Below, in pieces: positions 41,346 through 53,912 of a DNA stretch of 64,000 bases. The notes beneath the pieces are model-generated. The model made no database searches and was not told where the DNA came from. It saw only the letters and a list, made by a program, of their open reading frames with translations. Every line of letters starts with the position of its first letter. Within the stretch, counting starts at the first letter, position 1. Position numbers and translations under genes: made by a program. The DNA lies in contig WBMV01008432.1 in NCBI GenBank assembly GCA_013396655.1, positions 105,723 to 169,722 on the forward strand, in the 5' to 3' direction. The stretch is from Campylorhamphus procurvoides (Eukaryota > Chordata > Aves > Passeriformes > Dendrocolaptidae).

Positions 41346-44300
41346 AGTAGAAAAAAGATGGATGTATGTCCTTGACTAATGCTGCTGTGCAAGGGAATAA
41401 GTGGAAAGCATAATACCGTGTATCTGTTTACACTGTCTGTCTTCTGCCGTTTACAATCACTGGTACCTCACTTGCCAAAATATTGTTGTGTTGGTTTATG
41501 TTTTTGGGTTGTTAGTTGGTTTTGGGGTTTGAGGGGTTTTTTAAAGACTTTTCAAGAAAAGGAGAGGAAAGTTTGGTTACTAAATTCAAATCTTAAAGTA
41601 GAATAGTTTCATGAAACATGTTAAAATCTGTTCCTATTACCAGTGCTGTAGTTAGAAATTGCTGCTCACTCTATAACCTCATCCATGGCAGAATTTATTA
41701 CTTTGTTGTGAAAACATAATGTAGGCAGTAGAACTTGGCATTCCTGGCCAGAGCCCAAGGAAGTGCTAGGGTTTAGTTTCTTTGTTTCTTTTTTAATTTA
41801 AAAACATGATTTCATTTTTATTTGAAAGACCCCAAGTAGTAGAGGTTTTGTGGATTTGGCTCATGTTTGTGCATCCTGGAGCTATATTTTGTTTGTATAC
41901 ATATTACTGGGTAATTAATTAAATAATATGATCTAATTTGATTCAATTGTATGCACCCAGTGTTAAAATTTTACTTGAATGTTTTTCTGTTAACTAAGAG
42001 TAAAGCTTATATCAAGAGAGCATATTAGGGATTTGTCTTATACCCATTTGAATATATATTACTGCTTCCTTAGAAACACACAAACTCAGAAGCAGTCTGA
42101 GCACACACACAGTTTGTTGTAGCTAGAAAAACGGAGCTGTGACTTTGTCAACTTTAGTTTGCCTATGTGTGCTCTCCACGGACTTCAGAGAGACAGGTAG
42201 CACAGCTTAGTGTTCCTGGGCTGGATCTCCTGCCATGTGACCATGTACACATTTCTGATTATTTTTCATTCTGTTAAGCTCTTGCTGCAGACACTGCAAT
42301 AACACAGTGATTTGGGCAGGTGATTTAAAGGAAGTCTCTATTTGTGAATTACTTTGCAAGAGGGTGTTTTTGAGAGAAGCCCATTCAGCAGATGCTTACT
42401 GTATAGTTGTAGATAGTTCTGCATGAAGTTCTGGTTTTGTTTGCTAGCTTCTAGTTTTGGTGAACTGCAGGTGAACCTTTTGTACTCTTAAGTGGGCTTT
42501 AAAGTTTAGGTTGTGAAGAGAAAGCTGGACTGTCAACAAGACTTTGTTTTGTAGTGAATCATTGTGTGTTGTATGACCAGAGTTTAGCTAGAATGAGTTT
42601 GCTGGTATGATAAGTAAAAACTGCCTCAGTCTCATATAAAAATTATCTTAACCTACATTTGGTTTTGAAACAAAATCGAGTATATGATTTATGTTTAATT
42701 TATGTTCATGTTTATGTGTTGCCTTAGCCTTTTAATGCTGATGGTAAAGTAATAGAGTTACAATTTGTATCCCATTGTGTTTAGGCAACTCCCAAGTTTT
42801 ACAAACTATCAAACAGGCAGGTATACGTAAACACACACACGCGCATACNNNCACACACACGCGCACACACACACACACACACTCACACACACACACACAC
42901 ACACACACACTGTTAATGAAATAAAAAAATAAGCTGTCTGCAGTCCGCGTGGGATTTCAGTGCACATTTGATAGCTGAAGTCACTTTGCTTTCTGCTTAA
43001 CATCTGATAAGCACATCCAATACAAACCATAATACTCTTAGTTTTACTATGAGTTTTAGTTTCCTTATAGTGCAAAGTGGAACAGCACTGGGAAGTTCAT
43101 GGGGAAACTGCAATGCATGTTTTGTGCATGAAAGATTCGTGGCTGCTTGATTTTCTATCCCTTTATTTTTCCTAAGCATAATGAAGTGACAAGAGTTTTA
43201 ATTACATTAAAGGAAGTTCTGCATTGGGAAACCTATGTTAGTCTGTTTCTTTAGGTTATAGACTTAAAGTAGATGCAGTCTTTTGGACAGAGAGAAAAAA
43301 ATGCCTGATATTAGTAATATTTTTTATGCTTCAAAAAGTGAGCAGTTGTTTAAGTTATTCTTCTCATGCTATCCCTCTGTTATAGTAGGTGAAGGGAGGC
43401 AGGGGTATATACTCTTCTGTTCTTACCAGAGTTGTACTGTGGCAACTTTGATCAAAGTTGCTCCAGATGAGACAATCTCATTCACAATTTACCCTGGTAA
43501 TGTTAAGCCAGCTTTTCATGTGGTGTTCCTTTGGTGAGTTGGTGACTGCTGAACATGGAATTAAACGATGTCTGAGAAGACTTACGGATGCGTGAAGAGG
43601 GGTATTTCTACTTTTGTGTGAGGAGTCACCAGGCAGGTCTGTTGGAGACTGATGAAGGAAGGTAGCTGCAAGATCTTGGTCTTTCTGTGCAAATTCTTCA
43701 TCAGAGATCACTCTCATCATTCTACACAATCGAGGCTGCTTGTGCTGATGACTGCAGGAGGAGTTAGGAGGTAGCAAAGAAAGGCACAACATCTGTGTGG
43801 TGCCTGGTCATGTATATGTACACTGCTGCATAGACAAGTGTATTTGAGAGGAGTCTGGTAACTGGAAAAGTTCCCAAATGCCAGTCATCTATAAGTTAAA
43901 TATTTGACCCATTTAACAGTTTGAATATTTTGACAGGACCATTTTTAATAATCAACTTGTAGTCACTTAAAAGTAGTTATATTGCGGTCTCATAATGGCT
44001 CCATTGAAAGGTCTTTTGTTTATTTGGTGGTACTTCTAGAACCCACCCAGCTCCAGTAACAAATTAGCAAGGTGCTTTGCATTTCAGAAACACAATTCAC
44101 TTAGGTTTTGCAACTTCATACCTTGAAAACAAATGCTATTTTAAGTAAAAATATGATATCCCTTACTTTGTTGTTGGTTTTACTTAGCCCATGTGCCTTG
44201 CCTCTTGCTTCTTTTGAATTAATAAAGGTTGTGCATGGTTTCTGTCCACCTTTAATGTGAGAGTAAAAAGCCTCAAGCAAGACCTGTAGGCCACCACAAA

Positions 44301-46999
44301 AATGTCTTCACATGGAAACTGGGTTAGGTTGGTTTTAATTAATTCCAGTTGCCAAATAGGGTACCTTTTTGATTTATGTTTTTCAGTTTGACTTTGGACC
44401 ATTCATCTAAAGTAAACTTGAATCTTACTAGTCAATAACTGTATTTCCTACTGAACATAACATTTGAACTCTATTTGCTAAATTCTGTGAGGATTACAGG
44501 CACATTTAAGTAATTTATGTAGCTGCATGTTTTATTGGCTTCTTATGTTCTGTGTTTTAGTCTTTTGGGAAAGTGCATGGTCTATTTTGTTTTCCATGAT
44601 GAAATTAGTTTTTGTTTCTTAATTGATGTTGTGCTACTCTTGAATAGAAAAAAAATGAAATTAAATTTAGACAACAAGCTTGTTAAAACAGTCTTAAAAG
44701 GCAGACATGTTTACATGTCAGTATGCTGAGAATAAAGCAGCTTTGGAAAATCAGGAAAATGTAAACAAAATTGTTCGGGGGAGATGTAAAAGTAACAATT
44801 TTTTCCTTGATATGTAGTATTTGTAGAACTAGTGATTTACTACTCACTTGCGCTTTGCTTTCTTTTTCCAATATAAAAAAATTAGACTGTTTTGACCTAA
44901 AATTTGTCATAAACTTCCTAACTTCAAATGAGTAAGCTAGTAAACTCTTTTCAACAGAAAGGGGGGAAAAAAGACAGCAACTTTTGATAGAACACCTCAA
45001 GCATTTCTGACTTCCTTCAGAGGCTTGACGGATCCTAAAACTTCCGGACTAACATACACCCTTTGAAATAATAATTTTTTTTTCCCATTCTTGACAACTT
45101 AGGTTTCAATTTCAACTACGTTTGAAAATAGCTTTTGACTAAGTTGAAATTCAGTGTCTTAATTTATATTTATGTATTTTTACCTGCTAATTTCTGCTGT
45201 TCAAAGACTCTTCTTTGGATCAGGGATTGTAATCAAGGTTGTGTATACAATCCTTATGTTGATTCATTGTGGTTTTTCTTGGGCAGTGTATTACTATGAC
45301 ATTTTGGTGTTCTGCATTTGTCATCCTTTGTTAGGAAAGGGTTTGGAATGCAGATGCTCTCTTGAGAACTTCTTAGTAATCTTACCTTTTAAAATACTGT
45401 TAAGTTGAAGGTACATTCGAAAAGGACTGTGTGGCTGTTTGAGTCTCAGGAGAGCTCCAGATGGAAGAATCTTTCCATATGCTGTGAATTAATGAGAAAC
45501 TGCCTGTATACTGCATATTTTACAGAAACAAAAGGGACCTAACCTTTAGCCTTGCTATCATCCATCTCACTAGTTTTGATCTTGGCAATGTTAGACCATT
45601 TGATTCCAAATTTTTGACATAGACAGATGGGTGTAACTCAGCTCATGTTGCTTGAATAGATACTTGGTAGTAGTAGGTAAATTACATTTCTAATGGATAT
45701 TAACTGCCATGATTTCAGAATAGCATGTTAGTCAGAGCTAATTTTGTTAATGTGCTCTTTCCAAAAAAAAAAAAGATTCTTTTCTGTTGAGAACCTTAGG
45801 TGAGTTTTGGAAAATGCAGTGATTATCAGAAGGGAAAATTTGAATGAAGTTTCAATTTGTTTTGAAAAGCAAAGGACTGAGAAGGATGAGGGATGGATCC
45901 ATCACTGTTCACAGCTGATACCATCTGCATGCAACCTGCACATCAGCAGTGCCAGAGCTATTGGTTGTTGTGAGCTGACAGGCAGTGCCTAAAGAAGGAG
46001 AAATTAGTGCTCTCTTCTGTGATCGCTCCAGACAGAATTGCTCTTGACCAGCACTGGAACAAGATTTTCTGTTTGTCCTTAAGTAGCAGAGTTTCCTTAT
46101 TAGAGTTACTAATGTCTAATAAAGGAAAAATAGACGTGGACATCAAATTTTCATTTAGTTTCTCCATTTGCTTCCATTTACAAAATTAACCCGTTCCATG
46201 GCTGACAGGCTTTAATCTCAGTGTTGGATATGCATCAAAAGAGTGTTTCTGTTAACTTCTAATGAACTTGCCAAAACTTGGTACCTTATGGAATATGGAT
46301 AGGCCAAACAATTTCTGTGTTTTTAAAAGAGAAAAGGCAACATCATGCAGAAATTATGATTTAATGAAACATAAATCAGAAATACCGAGAAGTTGCCTTA
46401 TATCAGTACTCGATATGGCAGCATGGATGTTTTGCCTACATTGAAAAAGAAGCCTGTTTAACTCTGGAAGCTTTTCATAACCATTCTAGTTCATATGGTT
46501 GTTTCTATACCATGTATCAGAAGGGTTTTTCTGTCTGTTGGTTTTGCTGGAGAATATAAAGTGAATTATCTGCTCTCAAAACAGTTGAAGAAATGGTCTT
46601 GTGAGGTGAACAGTTTTGAACAGCAGGACATGGTGCTTGGTGTAATGTGCATTAAGTGTTGACTGGTTGCCTTTTCACACAGATACAGGGAGGATTGATG
46701 GACCAAAAAATTACTGTAATCTCTCTGATTTTTTTTAAATTTTGAAATTGAATTAGAAGTTGAACATCTGAAAAAATCAGAGAGTGGTATTTACTTGAAA
46801 AAACAGTTCTTTGTGTAGATGAAGTATGTGTCTAATTCCCTGGTATCTGGTCTGGTAAGAGTACAATAGTTCCCTCAAAAAAAAGAAAGATAGTAATCAG
46901 TTTTTCATAGCCTTTTTCCCAAAATGTGACACGTTGGATAGGATTTTTCCAGTGAGACATTTAGAAAGACTTGAAAAGATGTGTTCTGCAATCTCCAGA
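41346..46999. other. Intron DNA with a CA microsatellite
   Basis: About 5.6 kb with no supported exon. A G/T-rich tract lies near 41483-41545 and the CA repeat at 42830-42910. The rest is AT-rich unique-looking DNA. Confidence 0.5.
42830..42910 (+). repeat. CA dinucleotide microsatellite with a 3-base gap
   Basis: About 80 bases of CA/AC units interrupted by two GCGC steps, a TC step and three unknown bases at 42849-42851. The unknown bases suggest uncertain repeat length in the assembly. A chance Val-Cys frame on the minus strand runs through it. Confidence 0.95.
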
Positions 47000-47390
47000 G
47001 TCCAGGACAGACTGAAATGCATTTTGGCTCAAAAAGTTAACAGTATCCTGGGCTGCTAAAGAGAAGTGTGGCCACTGAAGGAGTTGGTTTTGCCCATCAA
47101 CTTGTCTCACATGAGACCCCACCTGGAGTACTGTGTCCAGGTCTGAGGGCATCAGTACACAAAAGGCATAGACTTGTTGGAAGAGAGCCAGGGGAGAGCC
47201 ACAAAAATTGTCGGAGTACTGGAACATCTCTCCTGTGAGGAAGCGCTGAGAGAGTTGGGTTGTTCAGTGTGGAGAAGAGAAACCTTATTGTGACCTTTCA
47301 ATAGGTAAAGGGGGCTTAAAAGAGAGTCAGAGACTTTTTACCAAGGCTTGTAGTGGCAGATCAGAGAGCAAACATTTTAAATGTAAGTTT
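47000..47390 (+). mobile_element. Internal CR1 fragment, plus strand
   Basis: 'gcatcctgggctgc'-like text near 47045, 'gaccccacctggagtactgt' near 47115, 'gagagttgggttgttcagtg' near 47249 and 'gactttttaccaaggcttgt' near 47331 are classic internal-to-3' CR1 phrases. The 3' terminus is missing, so both ends are lost. Confidence 0.88.
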
Positions 47391-48110
47391 CTTGGAGTAC
47401 TTTTTCATTAAAAAAAATTCCAGTTATATAATGTGCTCTTCAGAGTTGAAAGTTGGCAGAGGTTTGGACTTCGGTGACACTATTCTTATTTGGTATCCCC
47501 ATGGATGTCCATTTAAATTAAAGAAGAGCGTTTAAAACTCAACATCATCAAAAAAAGAAATCAGATCCTTAAAAATGCTGAAAATCTAAAGCAAGAAACC
47601 TGACATTTTCTGTGTCTCTGGTTGTTGATTGATTTACTTGTCATTTTAACTGTAGGTTATACCTGTTATAAATAAAACCGATATATATATACCAGTGGAT
47701 GTCCTTCCTCAGAATAGAAGGTGTAGAAGAAAAATGTTATGCAAATGAGCATCGCATAGAAAAGAGCAAGTGGGATCTAGATGATGACAAGGTCAGGGAG
47801 CTGTGGAAATGTCTAGACTTGCTGGGAAAGGAATACCAAGATCGGATTAAGTAAGATATAGTGCATCTTGCTTTTAAAATCCACAGTAGAAAAAAGGAAT
47901 TGTAAGGAATTCCCCATGAAAAGCATAACAAATTAGAAAAAGTTTGATGTAATTTACTTACTGAATGGTACTCCAAAAAAGAAAAACCTGTTTTTCCAGA
48001 GAAACATTCACCTGTGTAGGTATAAATGTGTTTCGTGTTTTCTCAGAATTTTTGACTTACTGATTACAATGATACTTACGCTTGTGATAAACCAAGCTGA
48101 GGTCCTCTCT

Positions 48111-48171
48111 TTGTGAAAACATGTAAACATTTTTTTGTGAAAACAAAAATTTGTGAAAACATGAAAACATT
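48111..48171 (+). repeat. Imperfect tandem repeat of TTTGTGAAAACA
   Basis: Three copies of TTTGTGAAAACA-like units separated by short AT spacers, two of them followed by ATG(T/A)AAACAT. A local duplication. Confidence 0.85.
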
Positions 48172-48884
48172 GTAAGACATGAAATATCCACAAAGGGAGG
48201 AAAACTGATATTGTGGAATTGAAATCTCTATTAATCATGTACTACATGCAGAACTGGGATAAAAGAAGAGTGTTGTCAATATTTTCTTCTTTTCCTGCTA
48301 AGTAAGTTCTGTGTTATCATCATAGCTTGATTTGTTCAGGGGGGAGAAATATTCCTACATATTTCCATGATTTTTCAAAAAGTTAGTGTGGTGTCTCTGG
48401 CTGCTAATGGTTTTATACTCTGCATGTGTGAGAAAAAGACATATAAAATGTTGATCATTAAGATTATTTTCTTTGAAACAAGATTGGGACAAATGCTTAC
48501 TCAATGAAATGAGATCAAGAAAGACAGGAAGAGAGAAAGTTATTTCATGGCCTGTCAAATGTAAACTAACTTTTTCAATTTGTCTGGGCAAGTCACTCCT
48601 ACTGGTGAACAATGTAAATTTTAATTGTAAGCACTTAATCTGCTGCAGGAGGATGAGGCTTTTGGAGAATTTGTGCACAGTAGCAGAGCACTACTTAACT
48701 CTCACTTCTCTGGCTTCTCTGAGGCCTATTTTGATTGTATTCAGGTTTTGTCATTTTACCAAATAAGTTGTCTTTAAGGAGAGCTTGGGCTCTCTCTCCC
48801 TTGAAATAATTTTCTGGAGTTGGCTTGAATATGCCAGCTATATATATATGCCAGCTATAAGCATACTTTAAGAATTGATCTTGT

Positions 48885-48909
48885 TCAAGGTCAGATATTT
48901 TCAAGGTCA
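48885..48909 (+). promoter_or_regulatory. Two perfect TCAAGGTCA extended half-sites
   Basis: TCAAGGTCA occurs at 48885-48893 and again at 48901-48909, same strand, 16 bases start to start, each followed by G. This 9-mer is the consensus for monomeric nuclear receptors of the NR5A and ERR groups. Function is inference; they may only reflect a short duplication, since TTCAAGGTCAG is repeated. Confidence 0.35.
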
Positions 48910-51014
48910 GTTCCTAGGTAGACCGCCTCATTGTTAGCCTTTGTTTTATGGTTAAATTGAATATGGCAGTGAAAATAAAAAAACGAACCAAACAAAAAAG
49001 AATAAGTAATTGAGATACATTTAAAATTTTGGTTCCGGGATTTCACTGACATTGTTTCTTAATGGAAGTGGGAAACTGGAAAAAGTTGATCATAAATGCA
49101 CGCTCTAGATTGCTGTTTCCTCTCTGTGTCAAAGACTGCAAGAGTCAGACAGCACCACCAATATTTTTACCCCTGAAACTTTCTCTTCTCCAGGCTAGGC
49201 TGTGTGGGAACTTTAAGGCTTTTATTAAAAACTCAAAAACAAACAAACACCCATCACCCTGCCAAAAAACCCTCAAGCAACAAACTGGGTTTTTTTGGTG
49301 TTGGTTGTTGTTTTTGTTGTATTTATGGCAGGTTTATGCCGGTGACAATAAATTTAAGCCACAGGAAGCACTTTATTCATTGCATCCAGAAAAGTTGCTA
49401 GAGTCTGCGTACTCAGCCTTTGATTTTTCAGAGACTGAATGAGATTCTCGAGAGATGACTTTCAAGAAAACCAGTTTAATAGTCCAGTTACAAATAGAAA
49501 AGAACAAATGACTTGAATTTTCACGTAGCTTTTGAAAAATAGCTATATTTGGGAGGCTCAGAAATTCAGGACAACTGAATCTTCGAAACCATTACTATAA
49601 AATCCTGTAAGGATGGAAATAGAGCAGTGCTGAGGGTATCTGTGTGATCTTATCTGCTCATACCTGGCTTTTAGTGTAGTTGTGCTTGGTATTTGCATCT
49701 CTTGCTTCAGCTCCCACACAACAGATGATGAAAACTGAATTCCAGGACAAGATTAAAAGATTGTATTTTTTAGAATCCTTTGTGGCTTGCCAGTTTTATT
49801 TTTTGCTCTAGGATTGATTTACTTTCAGCAAAAGTCATCCTTGAGTTATTGAAATACTTGTTTTCTCTCTTTCTCTAGCTATTTGCATATGCTTTAAAGT
49901 AACTGTGCTTGGATACCTTTTGGGCTATGGTTCTGCCGTTAGTCTCCTTTTGAAAGTTGACAAGAACAGGAAAAAAATTTCCTTCTTTCTAAGTAGATAC
50001 TGAGCGTACAGGAGGAGAGGCTCTTTATGAGAAGGCACTGCTGTGTTTTGGCTCCTGGGTAGTATTTTCTGAGGTGGGTTTCACCCCGCTATATGTCTGT
50101 ATAAATGAATGTTACGCTTCACTCTGGAATGGCATTAAATGTGGATATGCAGGGTGCGAGCATCCTTTACTAGACTGTAGTTGCAGAGTAGCAAACCTGA
50201 TGAAACAGCCAAGGGAACAGCCAAGAAACTGTGATTAACCTCCAAGCAAAGCTGCCACAGGGACCAGGCACCATAAACTGGAGATGCTGCTCAGAGTTTT
50301 TTGGCAATAGTGTCAATCTCTTGCAGCATTATAATGCAGAAAAGGAGTTTCCTTTTAGCTTGTTAATAAACTCTGAGTTATTTTTGTTATATATCAGAGA
50401 TAACTCCAGTGTAAGAGCTTCAAATCTTACTGTAATGCAGGGGAGAATAGAATGGAAACTAAAACATTGCTTGTCTTAAAACATCAACCTTTGTGTCTCA
50501 ATATTCTTTGTAGGTAGCTATTGTAAAAATCCTGTAATACAGCATTTAAGAGGAAGCATGTTTTTGTCCTATAGCAGCAGTATGTTTCAAGCTGCAATTT
50601 AAGATTTTCAGTTCTTCAGAAAATCACCTCAGAATAATTTCACCTGATTTGATAACCAAAAAAAAAAAAAAAACAAGACTGCTTAGACAGGAGGAACTAA
50701 TGATTTTGTTGTTCACCTTGTTCAAGTACCTGACTAGCAGGTCCGGTGGGAGTGATCTGTTCTGAATCTGTACATCTTGTCTGCAGCAAAATGGAATTTA
50801 CCTGAAGAATGTATAGGTAGATCTCTGCTTAAGGAGAATGAACTGATTGTGGGAATAAGCCAGTTTTTAAAAAATCGTTTCCTTCCCCACACAAAGGGTG
50901 GAATATGTGTTAGATGTTCTTTCTGTATGTCCATAGAATAGTTGAGATGGTGCAGATTCATGTATGTTTAATCAGTAATCTCACAAGGACTTTTGGCCTT
51001 TTTTTGGAAATACC

Positions 51015-52085
51015 CCTTTGAAAAGGATAAAGAGGAAGACCCTGGGAATTGCTGACCAGTCAGCCTCATCTCTGTGCCCAGTAAGATCATAAACAGATCC
51101 TCCTGGTACCTTTGTCACCTCATAGAGAAGACATGGAGGTCATTAGAGACAGCCAACATGGCTTCACCAAGGGGAGACTGTGCCTGACTTGTGACTATTT
51201 TTGTGGTCTTTTATGACAGTGATTGCATCAGCAGACAAGAGAAGAGCTGCAGATATCTCCTCAGACTTCTGTAAAGCTTTTGACATAGTCCCACACAGCA
51301 TTCTTGTTGCTGAATTGGAGAGAAGGATGTGATGAATGCACTGTTTAATGGATAAGGCGTTGGCGGGGTGGCCATATCCAAACAGTGACAGTCTGTGCTT
51401 CAGTATCCATGTGAAAATCAGTAACCTTAGGGGTCTGTACTGCTACCAGTACATTTTGATATCTTAATCAATGATGACACCATGCTGAGTGGTACAGTTG
51501 ATAGGTTTGTTGGAAGGGATGCCATCCATCTCTACATGGTATTGAGTGGAGCCATGTGAACCTCATGAGATTCAAAAGGCCAAGCGCAAGTCTAAATTTC
51601 CCTGTAGATTGGCAGATGAATTGGTTGAAAGGAGCCCTGCAAAGAAAGACTTTGTGTGAACTGGTGGAGGAAAGTTCAGCTGAGCCAGCAGTATTTACAG
51701 ATCACAAGCAGTTGGCTAAAGAGAAGGGTGGCCAGCAGGTTGAGGGAGGGGATTCTGCCTCTTCTGTTTCTGCCCCTTCTACTACAGGTTGAGACCTCAC
51801 CAGTAGTGCTGTGTCCAGCTCCGGGGTTCTCATGGTTGTAAATGGAAAGAGGGTAGATGTAGGAGTATAAGGAGGATATAAGGAAGAAAGTTTTAAAAAT
51901 GAGGGTGAAAAAACACTGGAGCCATTTGCCCTGGTGTGGATTTTGTGGATAAGTTGTAGACGTGCCATCATAGGCAGTATTCAGGACCAGGTTGAAAATG
52001 TGCTTTAAGCCACCTGATCTAATGAAAGGTGGACTAGATGGTATTTAAAAGTTCCTTCAAAAGCAAACTGGTTTATGATTCTTTG
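51015..52085 (+). mobile_element. CR1 LINE fragment with reverse-transcriptase remnant
   Basis: About 1.07 kb reading 5' to 3' from inside ORF2 to the 3' end. The reverse-transcriptase region is recognisable in translation: HGFTKGR near 51156 and DFCKAFDIVPHS near 51267, which includes the conserved F-D of RT motif A. Later text such as 'ggccagcaggttgagggagg' (near 51729), 'cctcaccagtagtgctgtgt' (near 51796) and 'aaaggtggactagatggta' (near 52024) is the CR1 distal part. Many stops and indels make it inactive. The open frames at 51556-51841 are fragments of it. Confidence 0.88.
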
Positions 52086-53481
52086 AAATTACCCTATTGA
52101 GTGTAAACCACAGTGAATTTTCTCAGGGAACTACTCAAGCAGTCATCTGATGCAGGGCTTGGGTTTGCAAAATTCCTAAGTGCTCTCCTGGTCCTCGTTT
52201 ATTTGCAATCTCCTTTGTTTGACACTTGCATGAGATATTCAGAAATAGTGTCATTTTTATGAACTCAGTTCATTGGAAATAGGAGGATACAAAGATAACA
52301 GAGAAGGAATGGTCTAACTGTCCTGTAATCAAATCTATCTTTGAACAGCTTCTATGTATAAACAGTGTTTATTAGTTTTATATTGGAATGGCTAAACTAG
52401 TCAGAATGATATTATAAATAGTGTTGTATTGTATCCAAGTTGAACAAATTACTTTAAACTTCTATTTTAAATTAGGCCTTAGTTGAAATCTAAAATGCTG
52501 TTGGGGTGATGGTAGTAGATACATGTCAAAACATGCATAATTATGGCAGCATTTTCTTAGAACAGCCTTATAATAAGAGATTAGAACTTCCTAAATGGTT
52601 TAACTTCAGACAGATACCTTCTTAATCTCAGATCACAGAAGTTGTCCTCAGAATGCCTTCCTATTTTAGGCCCTATGATTAAACAGCTTATTTGGCACAA
52701 ATAGTGCTTTTACCTTACTGCTTTATATAGGTTTTTTTTCTCTGATTGTGACTTACTCTTAAGAACCAGACTTAACGAGCTGCTAATAAATTTTGTTGAT
52801 GATTGGCTGTGTAGTTTCATGAGTTACATTTCATCCCTTAACATTTTGAGTGCTAAGAGTACCAGTAAAGTGCTGGTACAGTATTTATGGGTGTAACAGT
52901 ATTTCTGCATTAACTTAATTTCCTCAAAGTTTATTGGTGCTGTAAATTTTTTCCTTGGATGACTTCTTGCTGAACTGTTCCTTGAATAAGCAGGAAAAAC
53001 TGATCCCCAGAGCAAAGCAAACAGCTGTTAATAAGCCTGCGGAAAACATTCCTTGCTTTTGTATTTGCATGGTAGAGATACAAAAATGCAAATTTTAAAA
53101 TGCTTCATGCTTACTGAAACTCTTTGTTTTTGAGTAGTACCACATTGTTAGTTGAGGAAGAAGTGTTCTGATATTGTACTTGATACCTGACTTGAGCTGC
53201 AAAACTAGGGTATGTGGGGAAGCATGTTGCTGATGAGTTGAGTCCTTCAGACACTTTATAGTGTGGAGTTGACTCAGATTCCTGTGCAGGTATGTGTTTC
53301 ACTTTAAAATATGCAAATCTTTTTAGAATTGGACCTTACAACGTGCAGGTGGATTGCTGCTAAAGCAGTGACCTCTTTCCTTGTCACAGATTGCTGTGAA
53401 GGGGATGAAACTGTATGGTTGATTCTGTGGGTTACCAGTTCAATCTGAAGTGGTGTTGTTTCTGTTCTTCACTAGGAAACA
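52086..53481. other. Intron DNA, nothing recognised
   Basis: AT-rich unique-looking sequence, no exon, RNA or transposon call supported. Confidence 0.5.
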
Positions 53482-53912
53482 TGGGGCTGTGAAGTTAATG
53501 CAGAAGCAAGAAGGAAACATCTAGGCCACAGCAGTTTTTATTATGAGGTGAAGGGGCCATTATTACAAGTTTGTTTGCAAATACAGTGTTAAAGAAACTT
53601 CTAACGCTAGGCTCTCATCCCCACTATATAGGTTTATTGGCACAGATCTTACGATACCTGCTAGCTTGAGCTAGGTACCTCAAAAGAGGCACGCTGAACA
53701 AAGAAATCCCTGGACAATTGCACTCTTACAATCCAAACTCCCCATTCCTCACGTGACAGTCTGGACCAATAGCAGTGTTAGAGTCTGGGGCTTGCTTTCT
53801 CTATCTCACTCTGTTACCAAGTGATAGCTGTGTGGTCTTCACACCCTCTCAGGTCAGTTTTGGTGGGAGTTCTGGTTGGTTCTGTAGTCAATGTTGAAAT
53901 ACGGTTGTTACA
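53482..53912 (-). mobile_element. Probable solo LTR, minus strand
   Basis: A 431-base unit with TG at the left (TGGGGCTGTGAAG) and CA at the right (GGTTGTTACA). Read on the minus strand it has an LTR-like order: start TGTAACAACC, an ATTGG (inverted CCAAT) near 53768, a TATA-like CCTATATAG at 53624-53632, and an AATAAA signal at 53537-53542 shortly before the end. No coding sequence or partner LTR is attached, and no clean target duplication is visible. I do not recognise the family, so the call rests on structure. Confidence 0.55.

Larger units (their letters stand above)
47391..51014. other. Intron DNA with small local repeats
   Basis: No exon is supported. It contains short local tandem and direct repeats (48111-48171 and 48830-48860), two nuclear-receptor half-sites (48885-48909) and a 15-base poly-A run near 50659. 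Confidence 0.5.

Noticed and set aside
41066..41379. Overlapping plus-strand frames of 87 and 91 codons
   Set aside because: They fall inside an old minus-strand CR1 fragment and have no splice or start context.
42809..43075. Minus-strand frame with Val-Cys repeats
   Set aside because: The repeat is a translated CA microsatellite, including three unknown bases.
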